Below, piece by piece: positions 46,729 through 55,342 of a DNA stretch of 64,000 bases. Location: the NCBI GenBank assembly GCA_034003325.1, contig JAVEYW010000019.1, forward strand, positions 1 to 64,000, read 5' to 3'. The translations under genes and the position numbers were made by a program. The notes beneath the pieces were generated by a model. It saw only the letters and a program-made list of their open reading frames with translations. It searched no databases and was not told the origin of the DNA. The stretch is from Desulfobacterales bacterium (GTDB lineage Bacteria; Desulfobacterota; Desulfobacteria; Desulfobacterales; JAFDDL01). Numbering within the stretch: the stretch's first letter is position 1; each line of letters starts with the position of its first letter.

Positions 46729-46785
46729 TGTAACTGCTCAGTAGCCAGGAGACAGAATCCAGAATTCTGTATTCCTGAGTAGTTA
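46729..46785. repeat. 57-bp palindromic repeat, copy 2
   Basis: Near-identical to copy 1 (32573-32629): GTAACTGCTCAG...CTGAGTAGTTAC with the inner CAGAATTCTG hairpin. It lies 128 bases before the start of the HDOD gene and after the Nudix stop, with a poly-G run before it. Confidence 0.85.
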
Positions 46786-46913
46786 CTTAATTCTTTTATT
46801 ATCAGAAGTTTTCTGGTAGATTTCAGGCTCGGATGATGATGGGATATTTCGGTAAAGAAAAATCCGCTTCTCTTCATTCCCAATTTCAGAGGAGGATAAC
46901 GGATAGGGAGTTT

Positions 46914-47801
46914 ATGTCAATGGAACCGGAAAGACGGCTTTCGATTCTTCGCTCACATATCAGCAAGATGCCGCCGCTATCCCCCACCGTTTCAAAGGTA
47001 CTGGCGTTATGCAACAAGCGGGATGCCTCACCCGTTGAATTGAACCGGGTAATCAGCATGGATCCCGTTCTGACCGGTAACGTCCTGCGGCTTATTAACT
47101 CGGCGTATTATGGCCTGAGCCAAAAGGTTACCAGCGTGGTCAGGGCAATTACCATGTTGGGCATCAATACCGTCCGGAATCTTTTACTCAGCACGGCGGT
47201 TTTGGGCGCTCTGGGAAACCGGAAAAATTTCGACTCCCTGGACTCCGCACAATTCTGGGAACATTCCCTCGCCGCCGGTGTTGCGGCCAGATTGATTGCC
47301 GTCAAACACCGTGTTCCATTGGATCAGGTGGAAGGGTATTTTATTGCAGGATTGTTGCATGATGTCGGCAAAATCCCGCTGAACAATCGGTTCGCTGAAG
47401 AATTCAAGACCGCCTTGCATCTGGCGGATGAAAAGGGGCAGGCCCTGTTTAAGGCGGAACAGGAAATTTTTGGCCTTGATCACGCTGCCATCGGCAAGCT
47501 GATTGCGGAGAAATGGGGCCTGGGGGAGGAGATATCAGACACCATCGCGTTCCACCACACCCCCGCCGACTATAGCGGGTCGCATAAAAATTTTGTGTAT
47601 CTCGTTACGCTGGCGGACTATTTTGTTAACACCTTGAGAATAGGGTTTTCGGGAAATCTGCATCGGGTGGAAATACCGCCGGAGGTTCTGAATTATCTGA
47701 AATCGAATTTGGGGTTGACGCTTCAGATTATCGAAACGATCATAAAAGAATTATCACAGGAAGTTGAAAAATCCCGCGTCTTTTTAACACTTACACAATA
47801 A
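46914..47801 (+). CDS. HDOD-domain signalling protein
   Basis: A 295-residue protein made of one HDOD domain (about 10-210) with a retained HD pair in GLLHDVGKIPLNNRF, and a helical tail. HDOD proteins act as scaffolds or hydrolase-like regulators in cyclic di-GMP and motility control; catalytic activity is rarely shown. The start at 46914 (MSMEPERR) follows AGGGAGTTT and begins where the domain begins; 46833 is a longer option. The gene is followed 75 bases later by an MBL-fold gene. Confidence 0.88.
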   Translation: MSMEPERRLSILRSHISKMPPLSPTVSKVLALCNKRDASPVELNRVISMDPVLTGNVLRLINSAYYGLSQKVTSVVRAITMLGINTVRNLLLSTAVLGALGNRKNFDSLDSAQFWEHSLAAGVAARLIAVKHRVPLDQVEGYFIAGLLHDVGKIPLNNRFAEEFKTALHLADEKGQALFKAEQEIFGLDHAAIGKLIAEKWGLGEEISDTIAFHHTPADYSGSHKNFVYLVTLADYFVNTLRIGFSGNLHRVEIPPEVLNYLKSNLGLTLQIIETIIKELSQEVEKSRVFLTLTQ

Positions 47802-47876
47802 GGCGTCATCGGGCCTGTTCCCTTTCGCCGTTCTTTGGGCGTTCGGAAGCGGCATCCTCTGCTGAAGGAGCGTTTT

Positions 47877-48797
47877 ATGAAGGTCAAATTTTGGGGTGTT
47901 CGCGGCTCCATTGCGTGCCCGGGTCCGAAAACGGTCTATTATGGCGGTAACACGTCGTGCATCGAACTCTATTTCGAAAAAGCAGATCGGCTAATTATCA
48001 TTGATGCCGGGTCCGGAATCCGCCCACTGGGACATGACCTAAAAAAAAGAACCCTATCGAAAAAAGGCCTGAAAGCGGATATCTTCCTAAGTCATACGCA
48101 CTGGGATCATATTATGGGGTTTCCCTTCTTTGACCCGATTTATCTGCCAGGCACCGAGCTGAATATATACGGCCCCGTGACTTATGAAGAAGAAACGCTG
48201 GAAAAAATCATCGGCGCGCAATTGAGTTATCGTTATTTTCCGGTCCGCCACAGCGAATTGGCGTCAACGCTTCGATATCACCAGCTAAAGGAGTGTGAGA
48301 TAGACCTGGGGGATGGCATTCATCTTAAAACGAAATTTCTCAACCACACATTGCAATGCCTCGGGTACCGATTTGAATATCAAGGAAAATCCTTGTGCAC
48401 CGCCTTTGACACCGAGCCTTTCCATAATCTTTTCGCCATGCCGGCAAATTCCCCGGACTACGATCCTTACGCCGTTGCGGAAGGAAAAAAAGCCGCAGAT
48501 GAGGAAAACCGCCGCATCGTTGCCTTTTGCCTCGGGGCGGATATGCTGATTCATGACGCCCAATACAGTGAAGAAGAGTATGAAACCGATAAAAGAGGAT
48601 GGGGGCACTCTTCCTTTGAGCATGCGATAGCGACGGGCACATTCGCAAAGGTTAAGAAACTCTATCTCTTCCACCATGATCCCGCCCGTTCGGACAAGGA
48701 TCTGGCCACGGTTGAACATAAATGGCGGAAAAAGTCACCCGGCGACAACCGTCCCGACATTTATGTGGCCAAGGAAGGAGCAACGGTCGAGTTGTAG
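47877..48797 (+). CDS. Metallo-beta-lactamase-fold hydrolase
   Basis: A 306-residue MBL-fold enzyme, probably related to RNase Z-like or phosphodiesterase hydrolases. The metal-binding motif SHTHWDH is near residue 75 and further ligands appear in FLNHTLQCLGYRF, AFDTEP and YLFHHDP. SD AAGGAGCGTTTT before the ATG. The N-terminus KFWGVRGSIACPGPKT is typical of a family often found with HDOD or cyclic di-GMP genes. Substrate unknown. Confidence 0.9.
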   Translation: MKVKFWGVRGSIACPGPKTVYYGGNTSCIELYFEKADRLIIIDAGSGIRPLGHDLKKRTLSKKGLKADIFLSHTHWDHIMGFPFFDPIYLPGTELNIYGPVTYEEETLEKIIGAQLSYRYFPVRHSELASTLRYHQLKECEIDLGDGIHLKTKFLNHTLQCLGYRFEYQGKSLCTAFDTEPFHNLFAMPANSPDYDPYAVAEGKKAADEENRRIVAFCLGADMLIHDAQYSEEEYETDKRGWGHSSFEHAIATGTFAKVKKLYLFHHDPARSDKDLATVEHKWRKKSPGDNRPDIYVAKEGATVEL

Positions 48798-48890
48798 TTT
48801 TCATTGATTCATACCGGCCCGTTCCCGATAATTCACCGACGATTGATCTTCGAATTAAAAAATATTATATGGCTTCATTAACTGTATCAG

Positions 48891-49002
48891 ACCCTTTACC
48901 AGAAACATGCACGCTTTTGCGTGTATCTTCACCGAAGGTGGGAGATGCCTTTTTTTGCATCCCGGCATCCCAGCTTCCCAGCAATCCGGCTTCGCCGGGT
49001 TA
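48891..49002 (+). repeat. Dispersed ~100-bp element, copy D
   Basis: Complete rightward copy: CCCTTTACCAGAAACATGCA, the GCTTTTGCGTGTAT hairpin half, ACCGAAGGTGGGAGATG, GCATCCCGGCATCCCAGC units and terminal CCGGCTTCGCCGG. Its right end touches the ribosome binding site of pgi (GGTTAGGAGACC), so the element forms the 5' leader of that gene. Confidence 0.9.
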
Positions 49003-49015
49003 GGAGACCATACGC

Positions 49016-50650
49016 ATGAGCAGACCCCATCCCGCCGACCTTTCCGTTTGGAAAAAACTGGAAAAGCAAGCGCATACCATGAATCAATCCGAAAACCACC
49101 TGAAATATCTTATCGAACAACCGGATAGACTTTCGGATTTTTCCCTCAAAGCCGAGGCGTTTTTTTATGATTTTTCCAGGCAACGCTTGAATGGCGTCAC
49201 CCTCTCACTCCTTCTGGAATTGGCGAAAGAAAGAGATGTTCTTCAACAATTCAGCGCCATGCGCTCCGGAGCAATTGTCAACCGGACTGAAGACCGGGCC
49301 GCATTGCACACGGCATCCAGAAGCTTTTCGGAACAACCCGTTTGGGTGAACGGGGTGAATGTGACGCCTGAAATCAGCCGAATTCGCATGCAGATAAAGG
49401 ACTTTTCGGAAAAAGTGCATGCGGAAATCATCACCGGGTCCACGGGAAAGCCCTTTCGACATATCGTGGTCATCGGCATCGGCGGCTCCTATTTGGGCAC
49501 GGCCTTCGTTTCCGAAGCACTGGATGCTTACGCGGATAAGGGAATGAAGATTCACTACCTTGCCAATGTGGACAGTCATAATTTCGGCAGCATCGCGCGA
49601 AAAATCGACCCGAAAGCAACGCTTTGGATCGTGATCTCCAAAAGCTATACCACGGCTGAAACCATGGCCAACGAAGCACTGGCCCGTGCGTTCATGCGTG
49701 ATAAGGGGCTTGAACCGAACAAGCACTTTGTCACGGTCACCGCGAAGGGAAGCCCGGGGGACAAACCGGACAGTGGAGACATTCTGGCTTCCTTTCATAT
49801 GTTTGATTTTATCGGTGGTCGTTACAGCGTCACGTCCGCGGTCGGTGGTGTTCCGCTGAGCCTGCTTCTTGGTTTTGACCGGTTTGAGCGGTTTTTAAAG
49901 GGGGCGGAAGCGATGGATCAACACGCGGCCGATACACCCGCTTCCCGGAACATTCCCCTGATGGCGGCGCTGATATCGATCTGGAACAACAATTTTCTCA
50001 AGTATCCCACGCAAGCCATCATTCCGTATGCGGAGCCATTGAGCAAACTGGCACCTCATGTTCAGCAACTCAACATGGAAAGCAACGGAAAATCGGTTTC
50101 CGCTGACGGTTTGCCGATGACCATTGAAACCGGGGGAATTGTTTTCGGCGAGCCCGGTACCAATGCGCAGCATTCGTTTTTTCAACTGGCGCATCAGGGC
50201 CGCCCGTTTCCGGTCGAGTTTATCGGCGTCGTAACGCCCCAGTATACCCAATACACCCAGCTTTCCAAAGGCGTTACCAATCACCAGGAACTTTGGTCCA
50301 ATCTGATTTCCCAGCCCAGGGCGCTGGCTATCGGAAAGGATAGCGATGATCCGGCCAGATTCTTTTCCGGAAACCGGCCTTCGGCCACTATTTTATTGGA
50401 CGATCTCTCCCCGGAATCAGTAGGCGGGTTATTGGCCTATTACGAGGCCAAAACCGTGTTCGAGGCCTTTATCTGGGGAATCAACCCGTTTGACCAGTTC
50501 GGTGTGGAATTGGGGAAAAAACTGGCGTCCGGTATTCGTGAAGAAATGGCGCAAAAAAATCGGGACAGCAGCCATTCCTTTGACAAAACAGATACGATCT
50601 CCCGGTTTTACCTGGACACACTTTTCGCAAATACCAAGCCAATAGGGTAA
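49016..50650 (+). CDS. pgi: Glucose-6-phosphate isomerase
   Basis: A 544-residue phosphoglucose isomerase interconverting glucose 6-phosphate and fructose 6-phosphate. The signature IGIGGSYLGT (about 157-166), the SKSYTTAET phosphate loop, the active-site Glu in NMESNGKSV and the catalytic His in PGTNAQHSFFQL are all intact. SD AGGAGACCATACGC overlaps the end of dispersed repeat D, so repeat sequence is in the leader. Confidence 0.96.
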   Translation: MSRPHPADLSVWKKLEKQAHTMNQSENHLKYLIEQPDRLSDFSLKAEAFFYDFSRQRLNGVTLSLLLELAKERDVLQQFSAMRSGAIVNRTEDRAALHTASRSFSEQPVWVNGVNVTPEISRIRMQIKDFSEKVHAEIITGSTGKPFRHIVVIGIGGSYLGTAFVSEALDAYADKGMKIHYLANVDSHNFGSIARKIDPKATLWIVISKSYTTAETMANEALARAFMRDKGLEPNKHFVTVTAKGSPGDKPDSGDILASFHMFDFIGGRYSVTSAVGGVPLSLLLGFDRFERFLKGAEAMDQHAADTPASRNIPLMAALISIWNNNFLKYPTQAIIPYAEPLSKLAPHVQQLNMESNGKSVSADGLPMTIETGGIVFGEPGTNAQHSFFQLAHQGRPFPVEFIGVVTPQYTQYTQLSKGVTNHQELWSNLISQPRALAIGKDSDDPARFFSGNRPSATILLDDLSPESVGGLLAYYEAKTVFEAFIWGINPFDQFGVELGKKLASGIREEMAQKNRDSSHSFDKTDTISRFYLDTLFANTKPIG

Positions 50651-50690
50651 TCCTTTGAAACATTTCACACTTTGCAGGAAACCTTAGACC

Positions 50691-51071
50691 ATGATCGCAG
50701 ACATTTTGACCCACCCCACATTTATCGCCTCGGTTATCTGTTTCATTCTCGGCAGCTTCGGCTACATTCTCTTTCGGCTTTGGTTCAGCCCGATGATGCA
50801 ATATCGAAAAACAAAGAAAAACATTCGCGCGGCGCTGATGGGTTTCGATTCAGCCGAATCGAAAAAAACGCAGTTGAGGCAATATGCCGCCACCTTATCG
50901 TCGGTTTATTACGATACCCTTCCTTATTGGTATCAGTTGCTTCTCGAAAAGCGAAACGAAGATCCGATTCAGGCGGCTTCGTTGCTGATGAAGCTTTCCA
51001 ATACGCGCGACAAAACGCACGCTTCACGCCAGACCAAGGAAATCATGGCCTGTTTACAGTGTGAGAATTAA
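50691..51071 (+). CDS. Membrane-anchored hypothetical protein
   Basis: A 126-residue protein with one N-terminal membrane segment (about 10-33, FIASVICFILGSFGYILFRL) and a helical basic cytoplasmic domain. I do not recognise a family. It follows pgi by 40 bases on the same strand and may be cotranscribed. The start has only a weak ribosome binding site. Confidence 0.7.
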   Translation: MIADILTHPTFIASVICFILGSFGYILFRLWFSPMMQYRKTKKNIRAALMGFDSAESKKTQLRQYAATLSSVYYDTLPYWYQLLLEKRNEDPIQAASLLMKLSNTRDKTHASRQTKEIMACLQCEN

Positions 51072-51183
51072 CGGAACGGTATTCAGCCGGGTTTTTATCC
51101 GCCATGGATTCCGGCTTGAATTGCATCGATAATCATTGGAAGGGTAATCCTATCATTGGATTGTTAATAACAAAGGCAAATAA

Positions 51184-52386
51184 ATGAAACATTCTGATTC
51201 TGATCGTGTTCCAGCATATGAAATAGAAAACCGTATTAACATCATACAACAAAAACTTCAAAAAACCGCTATCGGCGGACTGGTTGTGATTCAGCAAGTG
51301 GATTTGCTTTATTTTTCAGGTACGGCCCAAAACGGATTTCTCTATATCCCGGCAACCGGCGATCCGCTGCTGATGGTTAAACGATACCTTCCCCGGGCGG
51401 TTAAAGAATCCTCGCTCAAACATATCCTTGAAATTAAATCTGTTAAGGAGGTTCCCGAGAGAATTTTGGATGGTTACGGCACTATCCCGCGAACCATCGG
51501 CTTTGAGCTGGATGTTCTTCCCGTAAGAGAGTTTAATTTCTATCAGACGCTATTCCCCGATTCTTTGCTGGTGGACGGATCCGCTCTGATTCTGGAAACG
51601 CGAATGATAAAATCGGTTTGGGAGATTGAGCAGATGCGTAAGGTCGCCGCGCTTTCCCATAAGACCTTTGAATTCATGCGATCGGTCATAAGGCCGGGCT
51701 TGAGCGAACTTGAATTTGCCGGCATGGGTGAAGCGTTTTCAAGAAAATGCGGTCATCATGGGAAAATACGCATGCGTGATTTTCAAGCACAGGTCTATGC
51801 CGGACATGTGTTGAGCGGAGAAAACAGCGCCATGCTGGGCTTGCTGGAATCTCCGGCCAGCGGAGCCGGAACGTCGGCGGCGTTTCCCTGCGGCCCGGGG
51901 TGGAAGCAATTAAAACGAAATGAACCCATATTCGTCGATTTTGCTTCTGCGTTTGACGGGTATCATATGGACGAAACCCGAATGTTTGCCATTGGGGCCA
52001 TGCCGCAAAAGGCGTTGGATACGACGAAAGCATCCATAGAAATTCACAATGCCATTATAGAAACGCTGAAACCCGGCATGAGCGCTCACGAAATATTCGA
52101 GTTTGGACTTTCTGTGGCGCAACGCGCGGGTTATCAGGAATCCTATCTGGGGCCTGAAGGATATAAAATGACGTTTGTGGGGCATGGGATCGGGATGGAA
52201 TTGGTTGAGCCGCCGGTGCTGGCCAGAGGAAAACACATATTGCTGGCGCCGGGCATGACCCTTGCCGTGGAACCCAAACTCGTGGTGAAGGATGAATTCA
52301 TGGTCGGGGTTGAAAGCGTTTTTGAGGTCACAGAAACCGGCACCCGCCTTATTTCAGAAGTTCCGGTCGAGATCTTGATCGGTTGA
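51184..52386 (+). CDS. M24-family metallopeptidase (Xaa-Pro peptidase-like)
   Basis: A 400-residue protein with a creatinase-type N-terminal domain (about 1-150) and a pita-bread M24 domain. Metal ligands appear as FVDFASAFDGYHMDETRMF (two Asp), GHGIGMELVEPP (His), LAVEPKLVV and VGVESVFEVTETG (Glu). This fits an Xaa-Pro dipeptidase or aminopeptidase. SD AAAGGCAAATAA. A hairpin with a T-run follows the stop. Confidence 0.92.
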   Translation: MKHSDSDRVPAYEIENRINIIQQKLQKTAIGGLVVIQQVDLLYFSGTAQNGFLYIPATGDPLLMVKRYLPRAVKESSLKHILEIKSVKEVPERILDGYGTIPRTIGFELDVLPVREFNFYQTLFPDSLLVDGSALILETRMIKSVWEIEQMRKVAALSHKTFEFMRSVIRPGLSELEFAGMGEAFSRKCGHHGKIRMRDFQAQVYAGHVLSGENSAMLGLLESPASGAGTSAAFPCGPGWKQLKRNEPIFVDFASAFDGYHMDETRMFAIGAMPQKALDTTKASIEIHNAIIETLKPGMSAHEIFEFGLSVAQRAGYQESYLGPEGYKMTFVGHGIGMELVEPPVLARGKHILLAPGMTLAVEPKLVVKDEFMVGVESVFEVTETGTRLISEVPVEILIG

Positions 52387-52409
52387 CGACATCCCTGTTT
52401 TTTTGCCCC

Positions 52410-52432
52410 GCCACCTTTTTACAGTGGCTTTT
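52410..52432 (+). terminator. Terminator after the M24 peptidase gene
   Basis: GCCAC and GTGGC form a 5-bp stem with a 9-base loop, followed by TTTT, about 24 bases after the stop. Short but typical in layout. Confidence 0.5.
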
Positions 52433-52485
52433 CGTCGGGCAACGGTTCGGTTCAGAAGTGAGAACCGGGACCGCATTGCCAGCCT

Positions 52486-53466
52486 TTACCCACTGAAGCC
52501 GGTTTTTACAAGATAGACGATATAGCCGACATAGCAGGCCAATAAGGCCGACCCCTCAAAACGATTGATACGGCCCGGCCCCTTCCTGAATTTAAACCTA
52601 TAGCCGATTGCGAAGAGCGACACGGTCAGCACGGCCATCACCAGTATGTCACGTAAAAAAACCTCCGGCCCCACAGACAGCGGATGAATCGTTCCGGCGA
52701 TTCCCACCACTGCCAGGGTGTTGAACAGGTTGGAGCCGAGCACGTTACCGAGGGCGATGTCGTGCTCGCCCTTGCGGGTGGCGATGATTGATGAAGCCAG
52801 CTCCGGCAACGAAGTGCCAATGGCAACAATGGTAAGGCCGATAATCAGATCGCTGACGCCAAAACCATGGGCGATTTCTACAGCGCCCCAGACGAGAATG
52901 CGGGAGCTGAGGATCAGCAGCGCCAGGCCGACGACAAGCCAGATGACTGCTCGGCGCAGCGGCATCGCATGAACCGTTAACTCCAACGCCATCTCGTAGC
53001 CCAGAATATCGGCCTTTTTCTGCATGCCTTGCCAGATGGTCCAGGTCATCAATATGCCGAATACGAGCAGCAGTACCAGCGCATCGACACGGGTGATTTC
53101 CCCGTCCCGAAGCTGCCACGCGGCTAAGGCTGTGATCACCGTGAGGATTGGCAGCTCCTTACGCAACACCTGCGAATGAACGGTAATCGGACTGATCAAC
53201 GCGGTCAGACCCAGAATGAGGGCGATATTGGTGATGTTCGAACCATATGCGTTGCCTAACGCGATGCCGGGATTCCCTTGCGAAGCCGAAATTGCGGAAA
53301 CCACCATTTCCGGCGCGGAGGTTCCAAAGCCGACGATCACCATGCCGATCAAGAGCGGCGGCATGCCGAAATAACGAGCAGTGGCGGCTGAGCCTTCCAC
53401 AAACCGGTCGGCGCTCCAGACCAGAAGGGCCAAGCCGAAAGCCACCGCGAGAAACGCAATGATCAT
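52486..53466 (-). CDS. Calcium/sodium antiporter (CaCA family, YrbG-like)
   Basis: A 326-residue membrane protein with about ten helices and two inverted alpha repeats: GFGTSAPEMVVSAISA with GNAYGSNITNIALILG, and AIGTSLPELASSIIAT with GNVLGSNLFNTLAVVG. The Glu residues of TSAPE and TSLPE coordinate the cation. It exchanges Ca2+ for Na+ or H+. The ATG at 53466 starts the first helix. Confidence 0.93.
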   Translation of the reverse strand: MIIAFLAVAFGLALLVWSADRFVEGSAATARYFGMPPLLIGMVIVGFGTSAPEMVVSAISASQGNPGIALGNAYGSNITNIALILGLTALISPITVHSQVLRKELPILTVITALAAWQLRDGEITRVDALVLLLVFGILMTWTIWQGMQKKADILGYEMALELTVHAMPLRRAVIWLVVGLALLILSSRILVWGAVEIAHGFGVSDLIIGLTIVAIGTSLPELASSIIATRKGEHDIALGNVLGSNLFNTLAVVGIAGTIHPLSVGPEVFLRDILVMAVLTVSLFAIGYRFKFRKGPGRINRFEGSALLACYVGYIVYLVKTGFSG

Positions 53467-53858
53467 ATCAATCCTATATTCATCGAAATAGTGACGAGGT
53501 CAAAACAACTTGTTACACCATGCCGGATTTGCGAACCATACTGACTCGGCAAAGTGAGCCCCGGGGTTGTGGGCCGGTTTTTTCCAGGGAAAACCCCGGC
53601 GTTCGGAAAAATATATCATAAAGACTTTAAAAGGGAAAACGATAGTCTTTGTCAGGTGTATAGATACGAATCAGACAGACTGACCGGTCCGCACCCTTGG
53701 CCAAGGGCGCAAAAACGCAATGCAAGCCACCTGCATGAAGCGTCACCCGATGTCTCCTGTTTTTTAATGGAATCTTTTTGGTTGCGAAAAAAAAGAATCC
53801 ATGATTAATTTTCATTATTAAACCAAACGATTGTCAATGTTCAGAGGAAGCATCCCAA
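53467..53858. other. Gene-free region upstream of the CaCA and MaoC genes
   Basis: About 390 bases between divergent genes. A rightward frame at 53554 (84 codons) has no ribosome binding site or recognisable fold. The region must hold both promoters. A CCCCGGGGTTG...AACCCCGG arrangement near 53560-53600 could form a hairpin. Confidence 0.4.
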
Positions 53859-54341
53859 ATGAGTAAAAGCAATTTCAGCACCACACGGCAAGAGCGATAT
53901 CTGGAGGACTACGTGCCCGGAGCCATACACGAGTTCGGGCCTATTACTATCACGGAGGATGAGATCATCCAGTTTGCCAAGAAGTTTGATCCACAAGTTT
54001 TTCATACCGATCCGATTGCGGCCAAGGAAACAGTGTATGGCGGTCTCATCGCCAGTGGTTGGCACACTTGCAGTCTGATGGCGCGGTTGATCGTTGCGCA
54101 TTACCTGCCGGCCGATCAGGCAAGCTTGGGCGGTCCGGGGGTGGATGAGCTGCGCTGGCATAAACCGGTGCGCCCCGGAGATCAACTCTCCGTGCGTACC
54201 ACGGTACACAATGTGAAACCTTCCAGCAGTAAACCGGATCGGGGCTTGTTAACTTATTTTTGTCAGATGCTGAATCAAAAAAACGAAGTCGTGGCTTCAA
54301 TGATGGCCTTGACCTTTCTTCGGTATCGTGACAGAGGATAA
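53859..54341 (+). CDS. MaoC-family (R)-specific enoyl-CoA hydratase-like protein
   Basis: A 160-residue hotdog-fold protein with the hydratase-2-like motif FDPQVFHTD (Asp and His) and GLIASGWHTCSLMARL. Such enzymes hydrate enoyl-CoA thioesters, or act as dehydratases in side-chain or polyketide metabolism. SD AGAGGAAGCATCCCAA. It is a stand-alone gene here; its 3' end converges on a broken methyltransferase gene. Confidence 0.9.
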   Translation: MSKSNFSTTRQERYLEDYVPGAIHEFGPITITEDEIIQFAKKFDPQVFHTDPIAAKETVYGGLIASGWHTCSLMARLIVAHYLPADQASLGGPGVDELRWHKPVRPGDQLSVRTTVHNVKPSSSKPDRGLLTYFCQMLNQKNEVVASMMALTFLRYRDRG

Positions 54342-54362
54342 GGGCAGAACGCTCCTGTCGGA

Positions 54363-54720
54363 TCAAAGCCGAGACCCCGGCCTCGAAGCCCATGTTATAA
54401 TCGCCCCCTCGGACCAGATCACGTCAAATTCCCCCACCGCAAAAGGCAGGGCATCCATTGAGCAGTTCAGTGTGATGATTTTGTCCACCACGCCATGGTC
54501 GTGCGCTCTGGATTGGAGTTCGTCAAGAAACACCGTCAGAAAATTCACGGCGGTGATTTCCGCATCCAGTTCCTTTGCGAGCAGGATGGTCGACGCGCCC
54601 GTCCGCAGCCAATATCCGCAATCTCCAGAGAGCGACCGGTCGAGTCCTGCAAGTTCCAGCACCCACCTTGTTTCAGCTTCCCCGCCTAACCCTTGCCGTG
54701 GCGCACGCCGGTGAAGGTCT
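54363..54720 (-). pseudogene. SAM-dependent methyltransferase remnant
   Basis: Class I methyltransferase sequence can be read across frames: LEIADIGCG, then after one missing base TGASTILLAKELDAEITAVN, then LPFAVGEFDVIWSEGAI and, in a third frame, NMGFEAGVSALI. At least two frameshifts, one inside the SAM-binding GCGTGAS loop, and no 5' start mean it is inactive. It is the only clear gene decay between the MaoC gene and the efflux operon. Confidence 0.75.
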
Positions 54721-54940
54721 ATGAGCAGTTGGTAATCGTTAACGGTTTTTCACCCGGGATTGTACTTGCTGTGATACGGCGGATAATAAGCCAATTCGAT
54801 ACCGATAAAGAATGCGTCGCTAAAGAAACCGGGAACCAATCAATTTATCATCAACCCCAACGAGGTTGTGTCAATGCCACGGGATGAGCGGTTTATATAA
54901 AGTTGACGCAACCCCCTCGGGGGGCCAGACCGCGAGTCGC
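54721..54940. other. Intergenic region with imperfect inverted repeat
   Basis: About 220 bases. CCCCAACGAGGTTGTGTCAA (54855-54874) and TTGACGCAACCCCCTCGGGG (54903-54922) are imperfect 20-base inverted arms, 16 positions pairing, with a 28-base loop. They lie 18 bases after the stop of the lipoprotein gene on the minus strand, so they may terminate the efflux operon. No gene is seen. Confidence 0.5.
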
Positions 54941-55342
54941 TTAATTCACGTTACTCACCCGAATCGTTGTTCCCACCGGAGGCATTTCGGAAAACAGGGC
55001 GGAAAACTTCGCCTCCCTGCGATGTTTCCGACCTGTCAGGACTCGCGGGTAATAGGTCACTTTTTGAGCGGCGATCACCGCTCCGGATTTATCCACAAGG
55101 GCCAGCTCCACATAGTCGGGGATATCGAGCCGCATCCTTCCTTTCGGACGAAGTTTCCCCGACACCTTCAGTTGGCCATTCTCCTCCACCGCCCACACCC
55201 GGCTGAAAGAAGCCCGGTTGTTCGGAATGATTTCCTTTCGATATTTCTCAGAGCGTAATAGATTCTGTGAGGCTGCGCATCCGATACATAGCAGTAAACC
55301 AATCATGACCCCCATCAGGGGTGCTAAAATGTTTTTAGACAT
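54941..55342 (-). CDS. Lipoprotein of the metal-efflux operon
   Basis: A 133-residue protein with a signal peptide and lipobox ending in LLLCIGC (Cys at about residue 22), so it is anchored as a lipoprotein. The mature part is beta-rich (WAVEENGQLKVSGKLRPKG) and not recognised. It overlaps the end of the RND pump gene by 8 bases and so belongs to the efflux operon. A role in metal handling is inferred from position only. Confidence 0.8.
   Translation of the reverse strand: MSKNILAPLMGVMIGLLLCIGCAASQNLLRSEKYRKEIIPNNRASFSRVWAVEENGQLKVSGKLRPKGRMRLDIPDYVELALVDKSGAVIAAQKVTYYPRVLTGRKHRREAKFSALFSEMPPVGTTIRVSNVN

Noticed and set aside
53554..53808. 84-codon rightward frame before the MaoC gene
   Set aside because: No ribosome binding site, unusual composition, and no similarity recognised.
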